From the NCBI GenBank assembly GCA_024697025.1, contig JAILGH010000057.1, forward strand, positions 17,784 to 81,783: DNA of 64,000 bases, read 5' to 3'. Position 1 is the first letter of the stretch; every line of letters starts with the position of its first letter. The DNA is from Pseudobutyrivibrio sp. (GTDB lineage Bacteria > Bacillota > Clostridia > Lachnospirales > Lachnospiraceae). The translations under genes were made by a program, and so were the position numbers. Below the pieces are notes generated by a model. That model was given only the letters and a program-made list of their open reading frames with translations, was not told where the DNA came from and made no database searches. Shown piece after piece: positions 43,838 to 53,515 of the stretch.

Positions 43838-44923
43838 TTATTTCAATACGAAGTCCATATAGACTGGATTGTGGTCAGAGTACTTAAACTGGTTGTCATA
43901 AACGTTTGCAGCCTTTATCTCCACATTATCAGAGACGATAAAGCCATCGATTGTGATTACAAATGAATCATCGGCATATGGCTTGTCAGCGTTTCTGCAA
44001 GATGGTATAGGGTTCGCCTCGTCAACTGGTTTAACTAGCTTTAGTCCGGCACTTAAGTAATCTTCTGGAAATGGCTTGGCCCAGTTTTCCGTACCTGTTG
44101 TGTGAAAATATGCTGCTGAGTCTATCAAGACATCTTTGTTCATATCACCACCTGCGATTACGTAGTTGCCTGCAGCTGCTTCTTTGGCCATATCCTCGTT
44201 AAGCAATTTGACCTGATTGTTGGAGGTCTCAGGATTGGTTGTGTAAGCAGATAAATGCACATTGTAGAGCACAAGCTTCTTGCCGTTATCCATATCGATA
44301 ATGGATTTGTTGTAGCAACGGTCAAGGTCAATGAACTTTGAAATGCCTTCCTCGATTGGGAGGGAGCGACGTGTTGCTTCCTTTATTTCGAAGTCTGACA
44401 CTGTAAGTAATCCAGCCTTTGTTTTGCCGTGAGGCTGATTAAATGGATAGAATAAAAAGCCACTGTCATAGTTTAGTGCAAATGTATTACTGATATTGTT
44501 AAAACCTTTTTTAGAAAGGCCATCAAGTATCAAATCCTTTTCATTCACGTGATAGCTTCGGGTAGCGTCAATGTCCACTTCTTGAAGTATCATAAGGTCA
44601 GGATTGATGTCTGAAAGGACGTCAATGGAACCATTTATATTGTCGTTAACTGCTTCTTTAGAAAATGCCCAGGATTCTGTGCCGCCATCCATAAAGAATG
44701 AATAATCATCGGAGTAGGCGCCAAATCCCACATTAGAAGAAGCAATGCGATATTCTTGACCTGCTTTAATCTGAGGCTCAGGTGAGCCGATTGATGCTAT
44801 ATCTGTCTTGGTATTGTCATCGATACGATGGTAGCTTAAGAACAGATAGGCAACATAGCCTACTACTATTAGCACTAAAGCAAGGAAAAATAGTAGAATA
44901 GCTTTTAATAATTTCTTAAACAT
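43838..44923 (-). CDS. Endonuclease/exonuclease/phosphatase (EEP) family protein, membrane-anchored
   Basis: This 361-aa protein has an N-terminal membrane helix (ILLFFLALVLIVVGYVAYLFL) followed by an EEP domain: YRIASSNVGFGAYSD at the start of the fold, DLMILQEVDIDATRSYHVNE (metal Glu), LVLYNVHLSAY, YVIAGGDMNKD and the terminal YSDHNPVYMDF with the catalytic Asp-His. It faces outside by the topology suggested. The family covers nucleases, sphingomyelinases and inositol phosphatases, and the substrate is not determined. It ends back to back with the coiled-coil gene (adjacent stops at 43837/43838). Confidence 0.9.
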   Translation of the reverse strand: MFKKLLKAILLFFLALVLIVVGYVAYLFLSYHRIDDNTKTDIASIGSPEPQIKAGQEYRIASSNVGFGAYSDDYSFFMDGGTESWAFSKEAVNDNINGSIDVLSDINPDLMILQEVDIDATRSYHVNEKDLILDGLSKKGFNNISNTFALNYDSGFLFYPFNQPHGKTKAGLLTVSDFEIKEATRRSLPIEEGISKFIDLDRCYNKSIIDMDNGKKLVLYNVHLSAYTTNPETSNNQVKLLNEDMAKEAAAGNYVIAGGDMNKDVLIDSAAYFHTTGTENWAKPFPEDYLSAGLKLVKPVDEANPIPSCRNADKPYADDSFVITIDGFIVSDNVEIKAANVYDNQFKYSDHNPVYMDFVLK

Positions 44924-45036
44924 AACATTATCCTTTCTGGTACAATAACTTGTCCTATAATTGTATTATATAAACTCGATTTCAACAACATATTAGATAT
45001 TGTTCATATAGTTACTACATATACTAAGGAGGCATC

Positions 45037-46269
45037 ATGATAGAGAAGTTTAAAGAATCATTAGAATTTAGATGTAATGTGGGATATATTGTGGCTCAAG
45101 GACTTTATTGGATGATAGTTTGCTGTTGTATCAGCATGGGCAATGCTTACCTATCTAATAAGGGATTCCCACCTGTATCTATAGGATTTTTGTTTGCTTT
45201 TGCTTATTTTTTTGCAGCATTTATCCAGCAGATAATATCAACTCAGGTAGATAATTCTCCAAGAATTAATGTGATAGATGTTTTGTTTGTTCTTGGTATT
45301 ATTCTTGGAGTTGATTTGCTCGTTGGAATTGGCTCGAGAGAGTCGAACTTTATTACAGGGCTTTCGTTCTTAGTAGGAGTAATGGTGGCAACAGTAATGC
45401 AGCCATTTTTGAATTCTTTAAACTTTTACATCCAGGACCATGGAATCAAGATGAACTTTGGTGTTGCTAGAGCAAGTGGCTCTTTCTGCTTTTTTATGAT
45501 GAGCCTTTTGGCTGGAACACTTATGAAGCATTTGTCTCCAAATGTGGCACCATGTTTTGGCTTCATTTGCACAGGACTTTTCATTTTTGCCATTTTATGG
45601 ATAACATTTCAGCTTAAAAAATCAGGCGTAAACGTTGATGGTGGCTTTGATCCATTTGAAGCAAGGCACACTGATGACACCTTTAGTATTAAAGGAATCA
45701 AGACATTTGTTAGTGAGAACAAGATGTTTTTCGTCTTCTTGCTGGGTGTGGTTTGCTTTATTTTCGGGCATCTATTGATTAATACATTTATTTATGAGAT
45801 TACAACATATGCAGGAGGGGATGAGGCGGACAATGGCGGTTTGCTTGCATTTGCTGCCATTTTGGAGCTTCCTGCAATGATTTTCTTTAACAAGCTTAAG
45901 GATAGATTTAGGACTAGAGATTTGCTTGCAGCTTCCGGAGTATTTTTCCTAATTAAAATATTCTTTACAGCAATAGCCAATACGGTGGGAATGCTTTACT
46001 TTAGTATGATTTTTCAGGCTGGAGCCTTCGCACTATTCATTCCGGCATCCGTTCACTATGTTGATGAGATTATGGATGCTAAAAATGCCGTTAAGGGCCA
46101 AGCCTTTGTCACTATCGCAATTACTGTCAGCAATCTGATTAGTAGCCTTTTGGGCGGAATGATTATTGGCGTCATCAACATCAGCGTGGCTCTATGGTTT
46201 GCAACACTTATTACATTGGCAGGTGTGATAATTTCCATCTGTGGATTATATAGAATAAAAATCAAATAA
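45037..46269 (+). CDS. Major facilitator superfamily transporter
   Basis: This 410-aa protein has about twelve membrane helices, with a central cytoplasmic loop after helix 6 (QLKKSGVNVDGGFDPFEARHTDD). The MFS-like pattern is FNKLKDRFRTRDLL between helices, and the fold resembles the oligosaccharide/nucleoside:H+ symporter (MFS_1_like) branch. The substrate is unknown. ATG 45037 has AAGGAGG upstream. It is preceded by a divergent EEP gene, so it is probably a separate transcription unit. Confidence 0.88.
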   Translation: MIEKFKESLEFRCNVGYIVAQGLYWMIVCCCISMGNAYLSNKGFPPVSIGFLFAFAYFFAAFIQQIISTQVDNSPRINVIDVLFVLGIILGVDLLVGIGSRESNFITGLSFLVGVMVATVMQPFLNSLNFYIQDHGIKMNFGVARASGSFCFFMMSLLAGTLMKHLSPNVAPCFGFICTGLFIFAILWITFQLKKSGVNVDGGFDPFEARHTDDTFSIKGIKTFVSENKMFFVFLLGVVCFIFGHLLINTFIYEITTYAGGDEADNGGLLAFAAILELPAMIFFNKLKDRFRTRDLLAASGVFFLIKIFFTAIANTVGMLYFSMIFQAGAFALFIPASVHYVDEIMDAKNAVKGQAFVTIAITVSNLISSLLGGMIIGVINISVALWFATLITLAGVIISICGLYRIKIK

Positions 46270-46343
46270 TACTTCAATACTCTAGATTTTTGTGAACTAA
46301 ATTGCTAAAATAATCTTATACAATTGATTCAAAAAGGAAAGTT

Positions 46344-46973
46344 ATGGCTAAATATAATATTGGTGGATATATCTTCGATGATGAGAATAGTGCCAAAAAG
46401 GCAGCCAAAGAGCTCAAAGCAGTTGAGTATGTCATCGGCCAGTTGAAAAATGCCGACGAGAATGGAGTGCTTACTGTATACAAGAAGCTTCTTAATCAGC
46501 GATTGTTTTCTACTGATATTGGGATGGGGTTTTTAAATCAGCTTAGGCAGAATCTTCTAGATTCAGGTACTTTTAGTCCATCGGATATTCCAGAGGTTTA
46601 TAGTCTTGATTCTGATGATGACAAGTCAGCTGATGATAGCCAGACTACTTCAGAGTCAAAAGATGTCGTAAACAGGTCGGTTGTACCTCAAAAGCGAGAT
46701 GGATATTCTCATCCGGATTCCAAGTACAACAGGCTTAGGGTAATTAATAGTATTTTATTGATTATCAGTCTTACTTTATTGGTGTGTGTATGCGGCATGT
46801 TTTATATCAATTCCACTATAAACAGCCCAAACATACTCAATTACAAAGAGTCTATTACCAACGAGTTTTCTTCTTGGAAGCAGGAGCTTGAGCAGAAGGA
46901 GAAGGAGCTTAATGATAGAGAGCGAGAGCTTGATGAGCGAGAGAAGTCGATTGGTGATATAGAGAACAACTAA
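46344..46973 (+). CDS. Single-pass coiled-coil protein of unknown function
   Basis: This 209-aa protein has a helical N-terminal part (SAKKAAKELKAVEYVIGQLKNAD, VYKKLLNQRLFSTDIGMGFLNQLRQNLL), an acidic linker, one membrane helix (about residues 133-153) and a C-terminal coiled coil of WKQELEQKEKELNDRERELDEREKS. The family is not recognised. The RBS AAGGAAAG is good. It lies 29 bases before the response regulator gene, so it may be transcribed with the two-component system and act near its kinase; that is inference. Confidence 0.7.
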   Translation: MAKYNIGGYIFDDENSAKKAAKELKAVEYVIGQLKNADENGVLTVYKKLLNQRLFSTDIGMGFLNQLRQNLLDSGTFSPSDIPEVYSLDSDDDKSADDSQTTSESKDVVNRSVVPQKRDGYSHPDSKYNRLRVINSILLIISLTLLVCVCGMFYINSTINSPNILNYKESITNEFSSWKQELEQKEKELNDRERELDEREKSIGDIENN

Positions 46974-47002
46974 AAAATTATTTCAAGGATGGGGTTGGTG
47001 TT

Positions 47003-47692
47003 ATGTCTAAAAACAAAATTCTTGTGGCTGATGACGAAAGCCGTATGAGGAAACTTATCAAGGATTACTTGGTAAGAGAGGATTACGAGGTAGTTGAAGC
47101 AGAGAACGGGGAGCAGGCGTTGGATATGTTTTATATGGATAGCGATATTTCGCTTATCATATTAGACGTTATGATGCCGAAGGTAGATGGTTTCGCAGTA
47201 CTTAAAGAGATTAGAGAAACATCTTCCATTCCTGTATTGATGCTAACAGCTAAGGGCGAAGAGAATGACGTTCTTAATGGATTCGAGCTGGGAGCAGATG
47301 AATACATTAACAAGCCATTTTCTCCAAAGATTCTTATGGCGAGAGTAAATGCTGTCCTTCGTAGAAGCTCAGACGATTCTCTTGGCAAAAAGGTTGTGGA
47401 AGCAGGTGGTATCCAGCTTGACGTTGATGCACATGTTGCTACCAACGATGGAAACCCTGTTGAGCTTTCTGTCAAAGAATTCGAGTTACTATATTATTTC
47501 ATCAACAACGAAGGCATTGCTCTTTCTAGAGAAAAGATTCTCAATCATGTGTGGGACTATGACTATTTTGGGGATGCCAGAACCATAGATACCCATGTAA
47601 AGAAGCTTCGTAGCAAGCTTGATGATAAGGGAAATTACATTAAGACTATTTGGGGCATGGGGTATAAATTTGAAGTCGACGCAAAGGTCTAA
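47003..47692 (+). CDS. OmpR-family response regulator
   Basis: This 229-aa protein has a receiver domain with KILVADDESRMRKLI and the phosphorylated Asp in LIILDVMMPKVDGF (about residue 54), the switch LTAKG and lysine INKPF, then an OmpR winged-helix DNA-binding domain (VELSVKEFELLYYFINNEGIALSREKIL, DARTIDTHVKKLRSKL, WGMGYKF). It is coupled to the following histidine kinase by overlapping frames. The target genes are not readable from the sequence. Confidence 0.96.
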   Translation: MSKNKILVADDESRMRKLIKDYLVREDYEVVEAENGEQALDMFYMDSDISLIILDVMMPKVDGFAVLKEIRETSSIPVLMLTAKGEENDVLNGFELGADEYINKPFSPKILMARVNAVLRRSSDDSLGKKVVEAGGIQLDVDAHVATNDGNPVELSVKEFELLYYFINNEGIALSREKILNHVWDYDYFGDARTIDTHVKKLRSKLDDKGNYIKTIWGMGYKFEVDAKV

Positions 47693-49181
47693 CAAACTTA
47701 ATCGCCAAATTGTGGGATTGATAGCCGCAATCATTCTTGCTTCGCTAACAGTGATTAGCGTGCTATCATCTTGCTTTTTAGGCGATTATTATATTTTTGA
47801 AAAACGTTCAGATTTAAAAAATCTCTACAATAAAATATCTACTAGGTGCGATGAAGGCAAGCTTTACGGCGATAGTAATATGTCAGAGACAGCATCACTT
47901 TTTGATTTCTATTCTGTTTCTGGAATTATTACCTCCTCTAGTGGCGAAGCACTTGTTTCTACGAACTTTGATTCAAAGTTGCTAGTTGGTCAGCTTAATT
48001 ATTCAAGGCTTTCTAATAAAGAACCCATTAAGCTAATTACAAAAACAGACGACTACACGATTTTTACTCAAAAATATCCAGGCTCTGAGGACGTATATAT
48101 GGTTCTCCTAGGGCTTCTTCCTGACGGAAATACTATTTTTATGAAAAGTTCAGTGGCTTCCTTAGAAAAGAATGCGGCTGTTACCAATAGCTTTTTCATG
48201 TATATGGCGCTAATAGCTATAGTATTAAGCATTGGTATGAGTCATTTTGCAATTTCATGGTTCTCAAAGCCACTTTTCAAGATAATTGATATAACTAAGC
48301 GTATCTCTGATTTTGATTTTGAGGTGAAATACAAGCCTCAGGCCATATACAACGAGATGGACGACTTAGGAGAGCATGTTAATGAAATGGCAACAACTCT
48401 TAAACGAGCCATTGAGCAGCTGCAACAGGCTAACGAAAGCTTGAAGCACGATTTGGAATTAAAGGAAGAAACGGAGAATATGCGAAGGGAATTTGTCTCA
48501 AATGTTTCCCATGAGCTTAAGACTCCAATTGCCCTTATCCAAGGCTATGCTGAGGGCTTGCAGGAAGGCATAATGGATGATGAAAACAGTCGCCAGATTT
48601 ATCTGGATATCATCATCGACGAGGCCAACAAGATGAACCGTCTGGTTCGAGAAATGCTGATTCTTAACCAGCTTGAGGTTGGCCAGATGAATATGGATTT
48701 GGTTGACTTTAACGTTACCGAGATGATCGATAGTGTAGTTGATAGCAACAAGATTAATTTTGAAGCGCAGGGAATTACCTATTCGTTTATTAATAAACAG
48801 GATTGTATTGTTCACGCCGATGAATTCTTGGTGGAGCAGGTTATTACCAACTTTATAAGCAATGCTATTCACTATGTTTTGAACGAGAACATTATCAATG
48901 TTCGTTATGATTTTGTAAAAAAAGGAAAAGTTCGAATTAGTGTATTCAATTCAGGAAATAACATTGCAAAGAAGGATATAAAGCGAATCTGGGAGAAGTT
49001 TTACAAGGCTGATAAGGCCCGCAGCCGCGAATATGGCGGAAGTGGAATAGGTCTTTCGGTTGTTAAAGCTACAATGGATTTGCTACATGAAAAGTTTGGT
49101 GTGGAAAATCAAGAAAATGGTGTGGAATTTTGGTTTGAATTGTCCTTGGCAAAAGATACAAAAATCAACAAAAATTCATAG
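47670..49181 (+). CDS. Membrane sensor histidine kinase
   Basis: This protein of about 503 aa has one membrane helix near the N-terminus (LIAAIILASLTVISVLSSCFL), an extracytoplasmic sensing region of about 130 residues, a second helix (FFMYMALIAIVLSIGMSHFAI), HAMP, a dimerisation domain with VSNVSHELKTPIALIQGYAEGL (phospho-His) and a HATPase domain (QVITNFISNAIHYVL, GSGIGLSVVKATMDLL). The layout is like the YycG/PhoR class. TTG 47670 with GGGGT upstream is the likely start, overlapping the regulator by 23 bases. The signal is unknown. Confidence 0.92.
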   Translation: MKSTQRSNKLNRQIVGLIAAIILASLTVISVLSSCFLGDYYIFEKRSDLKNLYNKISTRCDEGKLYGDSNMSETASLFDFYSVSGIITSSSGEALVSTNFDSKLLVGQLNYSRLSNKEPIKLITKTDDYTIFTQKYPGSEDVYMVLLGLLPDGNTIFMKSSVASLEKNAAVTNSFFMYMALIAIVLSIGMSHFAISWFSKPLFKIIDITKRISDFDFEVKYKPQAIYNEMDDLGEHVNEMATTLKRAIEQLQQANESLKHDLELKEETENMRREFVSNVSHELKTPIALIQGYAEGLQEGIMDDENSRQIYLDIIIDEANKMNRLVREMLILNQLEVGQMNMDLVDFNVTEMIDSVVDSNKINFEAQGITYSFINKQDCIVHADEFLVEQVITNFISNAIHYVLNENIINVRYDFVKKGKVRISVFNSGNNIAKKDIKRIWEKFYKADKARSREYGGSGIGLSVVKATMDLLHEKFGVENQENGVEFWFELSLAKDTKINKNS

Positions 49182-49200
49182 AATTTTCTGATTTTTTCTG

Positions 49201-49229
49201 TTGAACAATACACATATTAATGCTAACAT
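49201..49229 (+). promoter_or_regulatory. Possible promoter for the lipoprotein gene
   Basis: TTGAAC (49201-49206), a 17-bp spacer and TAACAT (49224-49229) precede the lipoprotein start at 49266. Confidence 0.45.
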
Positions 49230-49265
49230 ACCATTAATGATTAGTTTATTTTACAGGGAGCAGAC

Positions 49266-50018
49266 ATGAAAATTAAAAGAAATTTACTTTTATTTTGTGT
49301 GTTGCTTTTCTCCATTTCTTTCACAGGTTGTGGCGAAGCGTTATACACCATGACCACGGAAGAGGAGGCTATCATTACATTATATGCTTCAAAGACCGTT
49401 TCCAAGTTCAATAAGAACCAAACTACTGGCATTGCAAATGCTAGAGTTAAGCCGGGAGAACTTGAGGATGTACAAAAGGTCGAAGTAGAAGAATCAAATG
49501 ACATTCAGGAAGAAAATCCTGAGGTTGAGGTGGATCCAGAGACTGGTCAACCTATTACTCCTTCAGCAGAGGAAGTTCAGGAGGAAGCGGCTAATCCTTC
49601 TGAGGACACAAGTTATTCATTGACTTCTGCTATAAATATAGAAGGGGTTGAATTTGAGTTGATTGATTTTAAGGTTTCGCCTGAGTACAAGGCTTCATCA
49701 AGCTTTATCTTGACCGAGTCAAAGGGCAAGCAGTACGTGGTGCTAAACTTAAAAGCCACTAATACAACAGACAGCTCTATTGATTTTTCTAAATATAAAG
49801 GAAACAGCTATAGCCTATCCGTAAATGGCAAGGAAAAGTCATCGACACAGTTTACACCATTATCAAATGACCTAGCGAATTTTGATGGTATACTGGCAGC
49901 TGGTGATAGCAAGAACTTAGTGCTGGTGTTCTTGTGCAGTAATTCGTCAGTTGATAATATATCATCGTTAGCACTTTTTGTTGCTAACGGCGACACAACA
50001 AGAGGGACAAAATTATAA
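49266..50018 (+). CDS. Lipoprotein of unknown function with DUF4352-like domain
   Basis: This 250-aa protein has a lipoprotein signal (lipobox FTGC at about residue 20), an acidic Pro/Glu-rich linker (about 70-115) and a beta-sandwich C-terminal domain (EFELIDFKVSPEYKAS, KQYVVLNLKATNTTDSSIDF, LAAGDSKNLVLVFLC) resembling DUF4352, the telomeric repeat-binding-factor-like extracellular domain. It is exported and membrane-anchored. It follows the two-component genes but has its own promoter; the relationship is not certain. Confidence 0.75.
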   Translation: MKIKRNLLLFCVLLFSISFTGCGEALYTMTTEEEAIITLYASKTVSKFNKNQTTGIANARVKPGELEDVQKVEVEESNDIQEENPEVEVDPETGQPITPSAEEVQEEAANPSEDTSYSLTSAINIEGVEFELIDFKVSPEYKASSSFILTESKGKQYVVLNLKATNTTDSSIDFSKYKGNSYSLSVNGKEKSSTQFTPLSNDLANFDGILAAGDSKNLVLVFLCSNSSVDNISSLALFVANGDTTRGTKL

Positions 50019-50053
50019 ATCAAATATTGATTTATTAGTGAGAGGAGATTTGC

Positions 50054-50977
50054 ATGGATACTAATATTTTATTGGAATCGGGCACTAACGAACTTGAGGT
50101 ACTTGAGTTCAAGGTTGGCAAGAATTTCTATGGCATCAACGTTGCTAAGATTAGGGAGATTTTGTTATATCAACAGGTTACTCCATTGCCTAATGCTCAC
50201 CCATGTATTGAAGGAATTTTCATGCCTAGAGATATTATGATTTCTGTCATTTCTCTTCGCAAATGTTTGAATATTACAGAAGAGCCTGAAAACGATGGTT
50301 TGTTTATCATTACCAACTTCAACAGCTTGAACACAGCGTTCCATGTTGATGAGGTACTTGGAATTCATCGTGTATCTTGGGAAGACATTATAAAGCCAGA
50401 TGCAACAATAAGCTCTGATGAGTCAGGCGTATCAACAGGTGTTATCAAGTTAGAGGATAGACTTGTTGTTATCCTTGATTTTGAAAAGATTGTTACTGAT
50501 ATCAACCCAGAGACTGGTCTTAAGGTTTCTGATATGGATGACTATCAGACGAGAGATAGAAGTAAATCACCTATCATGCTTGCAGAGGATTCACCACTTC
50601 TTTCAAAGCTTATCGTAGAGTGCTTAAAGAAGGCAGGTTACTCTTCACTTAATGTAAACATGAATGGACAGGAAGCATGGGATAAGCTTTGCGAATATCA
50701 AAAGGCCGGCACAGTTCTTGACGATGTGCACCTTATTATTACTGATATCGAAATGCCTCTCATGGATGGACACAGACTTTGCAAGCTTGTAAAGGAAAAC
50801 GACACACTTAAGAATATTCCAGTTATTATCTTCTCATCACTTATCAATGAAGAGATTAGACGTAAAGGCGAAAGCCTTGGTGCTGACGCACAGCTTACAA
50901 AGCCAGAAATCGGCAAATTGATTGCTGTGGTTGATGATCTTGTAGCTAAATACGAGGACTCTAGAAACGGCAAATAA
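50054..50977 (+). CDS. cheV: Chemotaxis coupling protein CheV
   Basis: This 307-aa protein has an N-terminal CheW-like domain (ELEVLEFKVGKNFYGINVAKIREIL, NAHPCIEGIFMPRDIMISVISLRKCL) and a C-terminal receiver domain with the Asp in LIITDIEMPLMDGHRLCKLV. CheV couples methyl-accepting receptors to CheA and is itself phosphorylated to adjust adaptation. No other che gene lies nearby, so it is an orphan locus; it still indicates a motile, chemotactic organism. RBS GAGGAG is present. Confidence 0.95.
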   Translation: MDTNILLESGTNELEVLEFKVGKNFYGINVAKIREILLYQQVTPLPNAHPCIEGIFMPRDIMISVISLRKCLNITEEPENDGLFIITNFNSLNTAFHVDEVLGIHRVSWEDIIKPDATISSDESGVSTGVIKLEDRLVVILDFEKIVTDINPETGLKVSDMDDYQTRDRSKSPIMLAEDSPLLSKLIVECLKKAGYSSLNVNMNGQEAWDKLCEYQKAGTVLDDVHLIITDIEMPLMDGHRLCKLVKENDTLKNIPVIIFSSLINEEIRRKGESLGADAQLTKPEIGKLIAVVDDLVAKYEDSRNGK

Positions 50978-50991
50978 ATTATAAGATTAAT

Positions 50992-51012
50992 GGGGTGTGC
51001 TTAGCATGCCCC
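50992..51012 (+). terminator. Hairpin after cheV
   Basis: GGGGTGTGC (50992-51000) and GCATGCCCC (51004-51012) pair with two G-U wobbles, followed by TTTATT. It is a likely terminator. Confidence 0.65.
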
Positions 51013-51035
51013 TTTATTAAATAAGGGGGATAACC

Positions 51036-52913
51036 ATGTCTCAGTCAGAGGACTACTTAGATGGACTACTTAATTCAATAAACAAGGCTAAGACTGATGC
51101 AGAACAGGTACAAGAAGACGTTGAGAGAAAATCTCGTCAGGTGGTTGAGAGCCGCAAAGCTGTGGCTCCTGATGAGGATTTCTTTACAGCTACTGGTATC
51201 GACGTACAACAGGCACAGACTAAAAGCTCACATCCTTACCTCAGGAAGGTTCTTTCTGAGGAGGATTTTTTGCGCCAATTCGAAGAAGAGTTAGACACAG
51301 ACGATGTAGATGCTTTTATTTCCGCTTTTGAGCAGGAGATAGATGACGAAGAAAGAAGATTCCAGGAGACTGGTGAGCTTCCGGATTCAGAAAATGTTGT
51401 AGATGCTTTGCTTGATAACATTAATAATAAAGTTTCCGATGCAAAGCGTCAGTTAGACGAGGAAAGCACTTCTAAAGAGGAATCAGTTGAAGTTCAGGAA
51501 CCTGAAGATATACCTGATGAAGAATCAGCTGAGGAGAATCTTTTTGATATAGAATCAGCTTCTGAAGAAAGTCCTGCTAGCAGCATTACTGGAGATGAGC
51601 CAATTTCCCTTCCAGATGAGGATGAGGAGATTGATTTGTCTGCATTTTTACAGGAGGATGATGAAGGTGAACAGTCAGATGACGACAGCTTGTCATTAGA
51701 TGATTTGCTTGATATGTCATCAGAAACTGCAGATGAGGACTCTTCAGATGATTTTGGATTTTCATTGGATGATGCTACAGGTGAAGTTGAGGATGATCCT
51801 TTAGATGATTCCATGAAGGAATTTCTTCCAGATGAAATGGATGCCTTGGATGATTTGGAATTTGGCGACGGCGAGGAGCCTGATTTATCTGGTGAGGGTG
51901 ATTTAGATTTAGATAATATTTTAGATGGTGACGACGAAGATTTACTTGATATTCAGTCTATTTTAAATGGCGACGAGGAAGGCGCTGAAGAAGGCGCTGA
52001 GATTGATGAATCTGCCGAGGAGGGAGATTCAGCCGATGAAGAATCTGGCAAGAAAGGTCGCAAGAAAAAGAAAGATAAAAAGGCCAAGGGCGACAAGAAG
52101 GGAGGCTTTTTAGCAAAGCTGGCACTTATTGTGTTTGGTGCCCCTGATGAGGATGATATAGCCGAGGCCGAGGCGGAGGCTGCCAAGAAGGCTGCAGCCA
52201 CAGTAGAGATTACCTACGACGAGGATGGCAATCCAATAGTTCCTGAAGGTGCAGAAGCTCCAGAGGACAAAAAGAAAAAGAAAAAAGAAAAGAAGGAAAA
52301 GCCTAAGAAGGAGAAGAAGGAGAAACCTCCTAAACCACCTAAGGAGCCAAAGCCTAAAAAAGAGAAGAAACCAAAGGAGCCAGATAATTCTCCAAAAATT
52401 CCTATTTCCATTATTGCAACATTTTTGGTATTATCTATATCAATAATTGGTGTGGTTATGGTTGGAATGACCTTTACAGGTTTGAAGCGTCACGTGGCCC
52501 AGGCAGAAGAGCTCTTTGCCGCAGGTGATTACATTGGTGCTTATGAAAAGGTCAATGGTTTTTCTTTGACAGACGAAAAGGTACTGCTTCTTAGAAATCA
52601 GGCCAGAACCTTGGCTGATTTGCAGCAATGCCAGGATGAGTACAATGCATTTATCCAATACGAGAGATACAATTATGCATTGGATTCATTAATTAAGGGC
52701 GTTGGCCGCTATGAGAAATATAAAGATGATGCAGTTGAATATGGTATTTCTGAGCAATATGATGCTTATTACCAGAACTTTGTCAGCCAGCTCTCAGAGA
52801 GATTTGGATTGACAGCAGACGATGCATTAGCTATTTATAATCAGCCAAACAGACATTACTATACAATAGAGCTTAGAAAGGTGCTAAGAAGCTTAGGTTT
52901 ACCAGATTTATGA
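51036..52913 (+). CDS. Large acidic single-pass membrane protein of unknown function
   Basis: This 625-aa protein has an extremely acidic Asp/Glu/Ser-rich N-terminal half (about 1-310), a Lys-rich stretch (KKDKKAKGDKKGG, then a KKKKKEKKEKPKK/PPKPPKEPKPKK region, about 340-465), one membrane helix (about residues 468-490, SIIATFLVLSISIIGVVMV) and a helical C-terminal extracellular domain (AQAEELFAAGDYIGAYEKVNGFSL, YALDSLIKGVGRYEKYKDD) that looks TPR-like. The charge blocks may let the tail self-associate or bind partners. The stop overlaps hisH (ATGA), a striking coupling to an unrelated enzyme. No family is recognised. Confidence 0.75.
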   Translation: MSQSEDYLDGLLNSINKAKTDAEQVQEDVERKSRQVVESRKAVAPDEDFFTATGIDVQQAQTKSSHPYLRKVLSEEDFLRQFEEELDTDDVDAFISAFEQEIDDEERRFQETGELPDSENVVDALLDNINNKVSDAKRQLDEESTSKEESVEVQEPEDIPDEESAEENLFDIESASEESPASSITGDEPISLPDEDEEIDLSAFLQEDDEGEQSDDDSLSLDDLLDMSSETADEDSSDDFGFSLDDATGEVEDDPLDDSMKEFLPDEMDALDDLEFGDGEEPDLSGEGDLDLDNILDGDDEDLLDIQSILNGDEEGAEEGAEIDESAEEGDSADEESGKKGRKKKKDKKAKGDKKGGFLAKLALIVFGAPDEDDIAEAEAEAAKKAAATVEITYDEDGNPIVPEGAEAPEDKKKKKKEKKEKPKKEKKEKPPKPPKEPKPKKEKKPKEPDNSPKIPISIIATFLVLSISIIGVVMVGMTFTGLKRHVAQAEELFAAGDYIGAYEKVNGFSLTDEKVLLLRNQARTLADLQQCQDEYNAFIQYERYNYALDSLIKGVGRYEKYKDDAVEYGISEQYDAYYQNFVSQLSERFGLTADDALAIYNQPNRHYYTIELRKVLRSLGLPDL

Positions 52914-53515
52914 TTGCAATACTTGATTACGACGCAGGAAATATTAAAAGTGTAGAGAAGGCATTCAAAATCCTTGGTGAGGAAACTATCCTCACCAGGG
53001 ATTTTAGTGTAATTGAAAAAGCTGACCGTGTGGTGTTACCAGGGGTCGGCTCTTTTGCTGATGCCATGGGACATCTCAAGAAATACGAGCTAGACAAGGC
53101 CATTAAGGAATACGTCCAGACCGGCAAGCCATTCCTTGGAATCTGCCTTGGATTACAGCTTTTATTTGACGAAAGTGCAGAGTCACAGGGAGTTGAGGGC
53201 TTACACATCCTTGAGGGAAAGGTTAAGCGTATCCCTGATGCACCGGGACTTAAGGTGCCTCACATCGGATGGAACTCTTTAGACTTCCCAAACAAGGGCA
53301 GATTATTTGAGGGTATCAACGAGGGTGCCTTTGTTTACTTTGTTCATTCTTATTATCTTGAGGCCAAGGACCCTGCTATTGTCACAGCCTCAACTGAGTA
53401 CGGATGCCATATTCATGCATCAGTAGAGAAGGACAATGTATTTGCATGCCAGTTCCACCCGGAGAAGTCATCGGCGGTGGGGCTGAAGATACTTGAGAAT
53501 TTTGCAGGGGTGTAG
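52910..53515 (+). CDS. hisH: Imidazole glycerol phosphate synthase, glutaminase subunit
   Basis: HisH supplies ammonia from glutamine to HisF in histidine biosynthesis. The 201-aa class I amidotransferase shows ILDYDAGNIKSVEKAF, LPGVGSFADAMGHL, the nucleophile GICLGLQLLFDES (Cys about residue 80), VPHIGWNSL and the His/Glu pair CQFHPEKSS. The start overlaps the preceding acidic-protein gene by four bases (ATGA). hisF follows after a repeat-filled 166-base gap. Confidence 0.97.
   Translation: MIAILDYDAGNIKSVEKAFKILGEETILTRDFSVIEKADRVVLPGVGSFADAMGHLKKYELDKAIKEYVQTGKPFLGICLGLQLLFDESAESQGVEGLHILEGKVKRIPDAPGLKVPHIGWNSLDFPNKGRLFEGINEGAFVYFVHSYYLEAKDPAIVTASTEYGCHIHASVEKDNVFACQFHPEKSSAVGLKILENFAGV

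Noticed and set aside
51494..52411. Minus-strand Ser-rich and Phe/Gly-rich open frames
   Set aside because: They are antisense shadows of Asp/Glu and Lys codons in the acidic membrane-protein gene.
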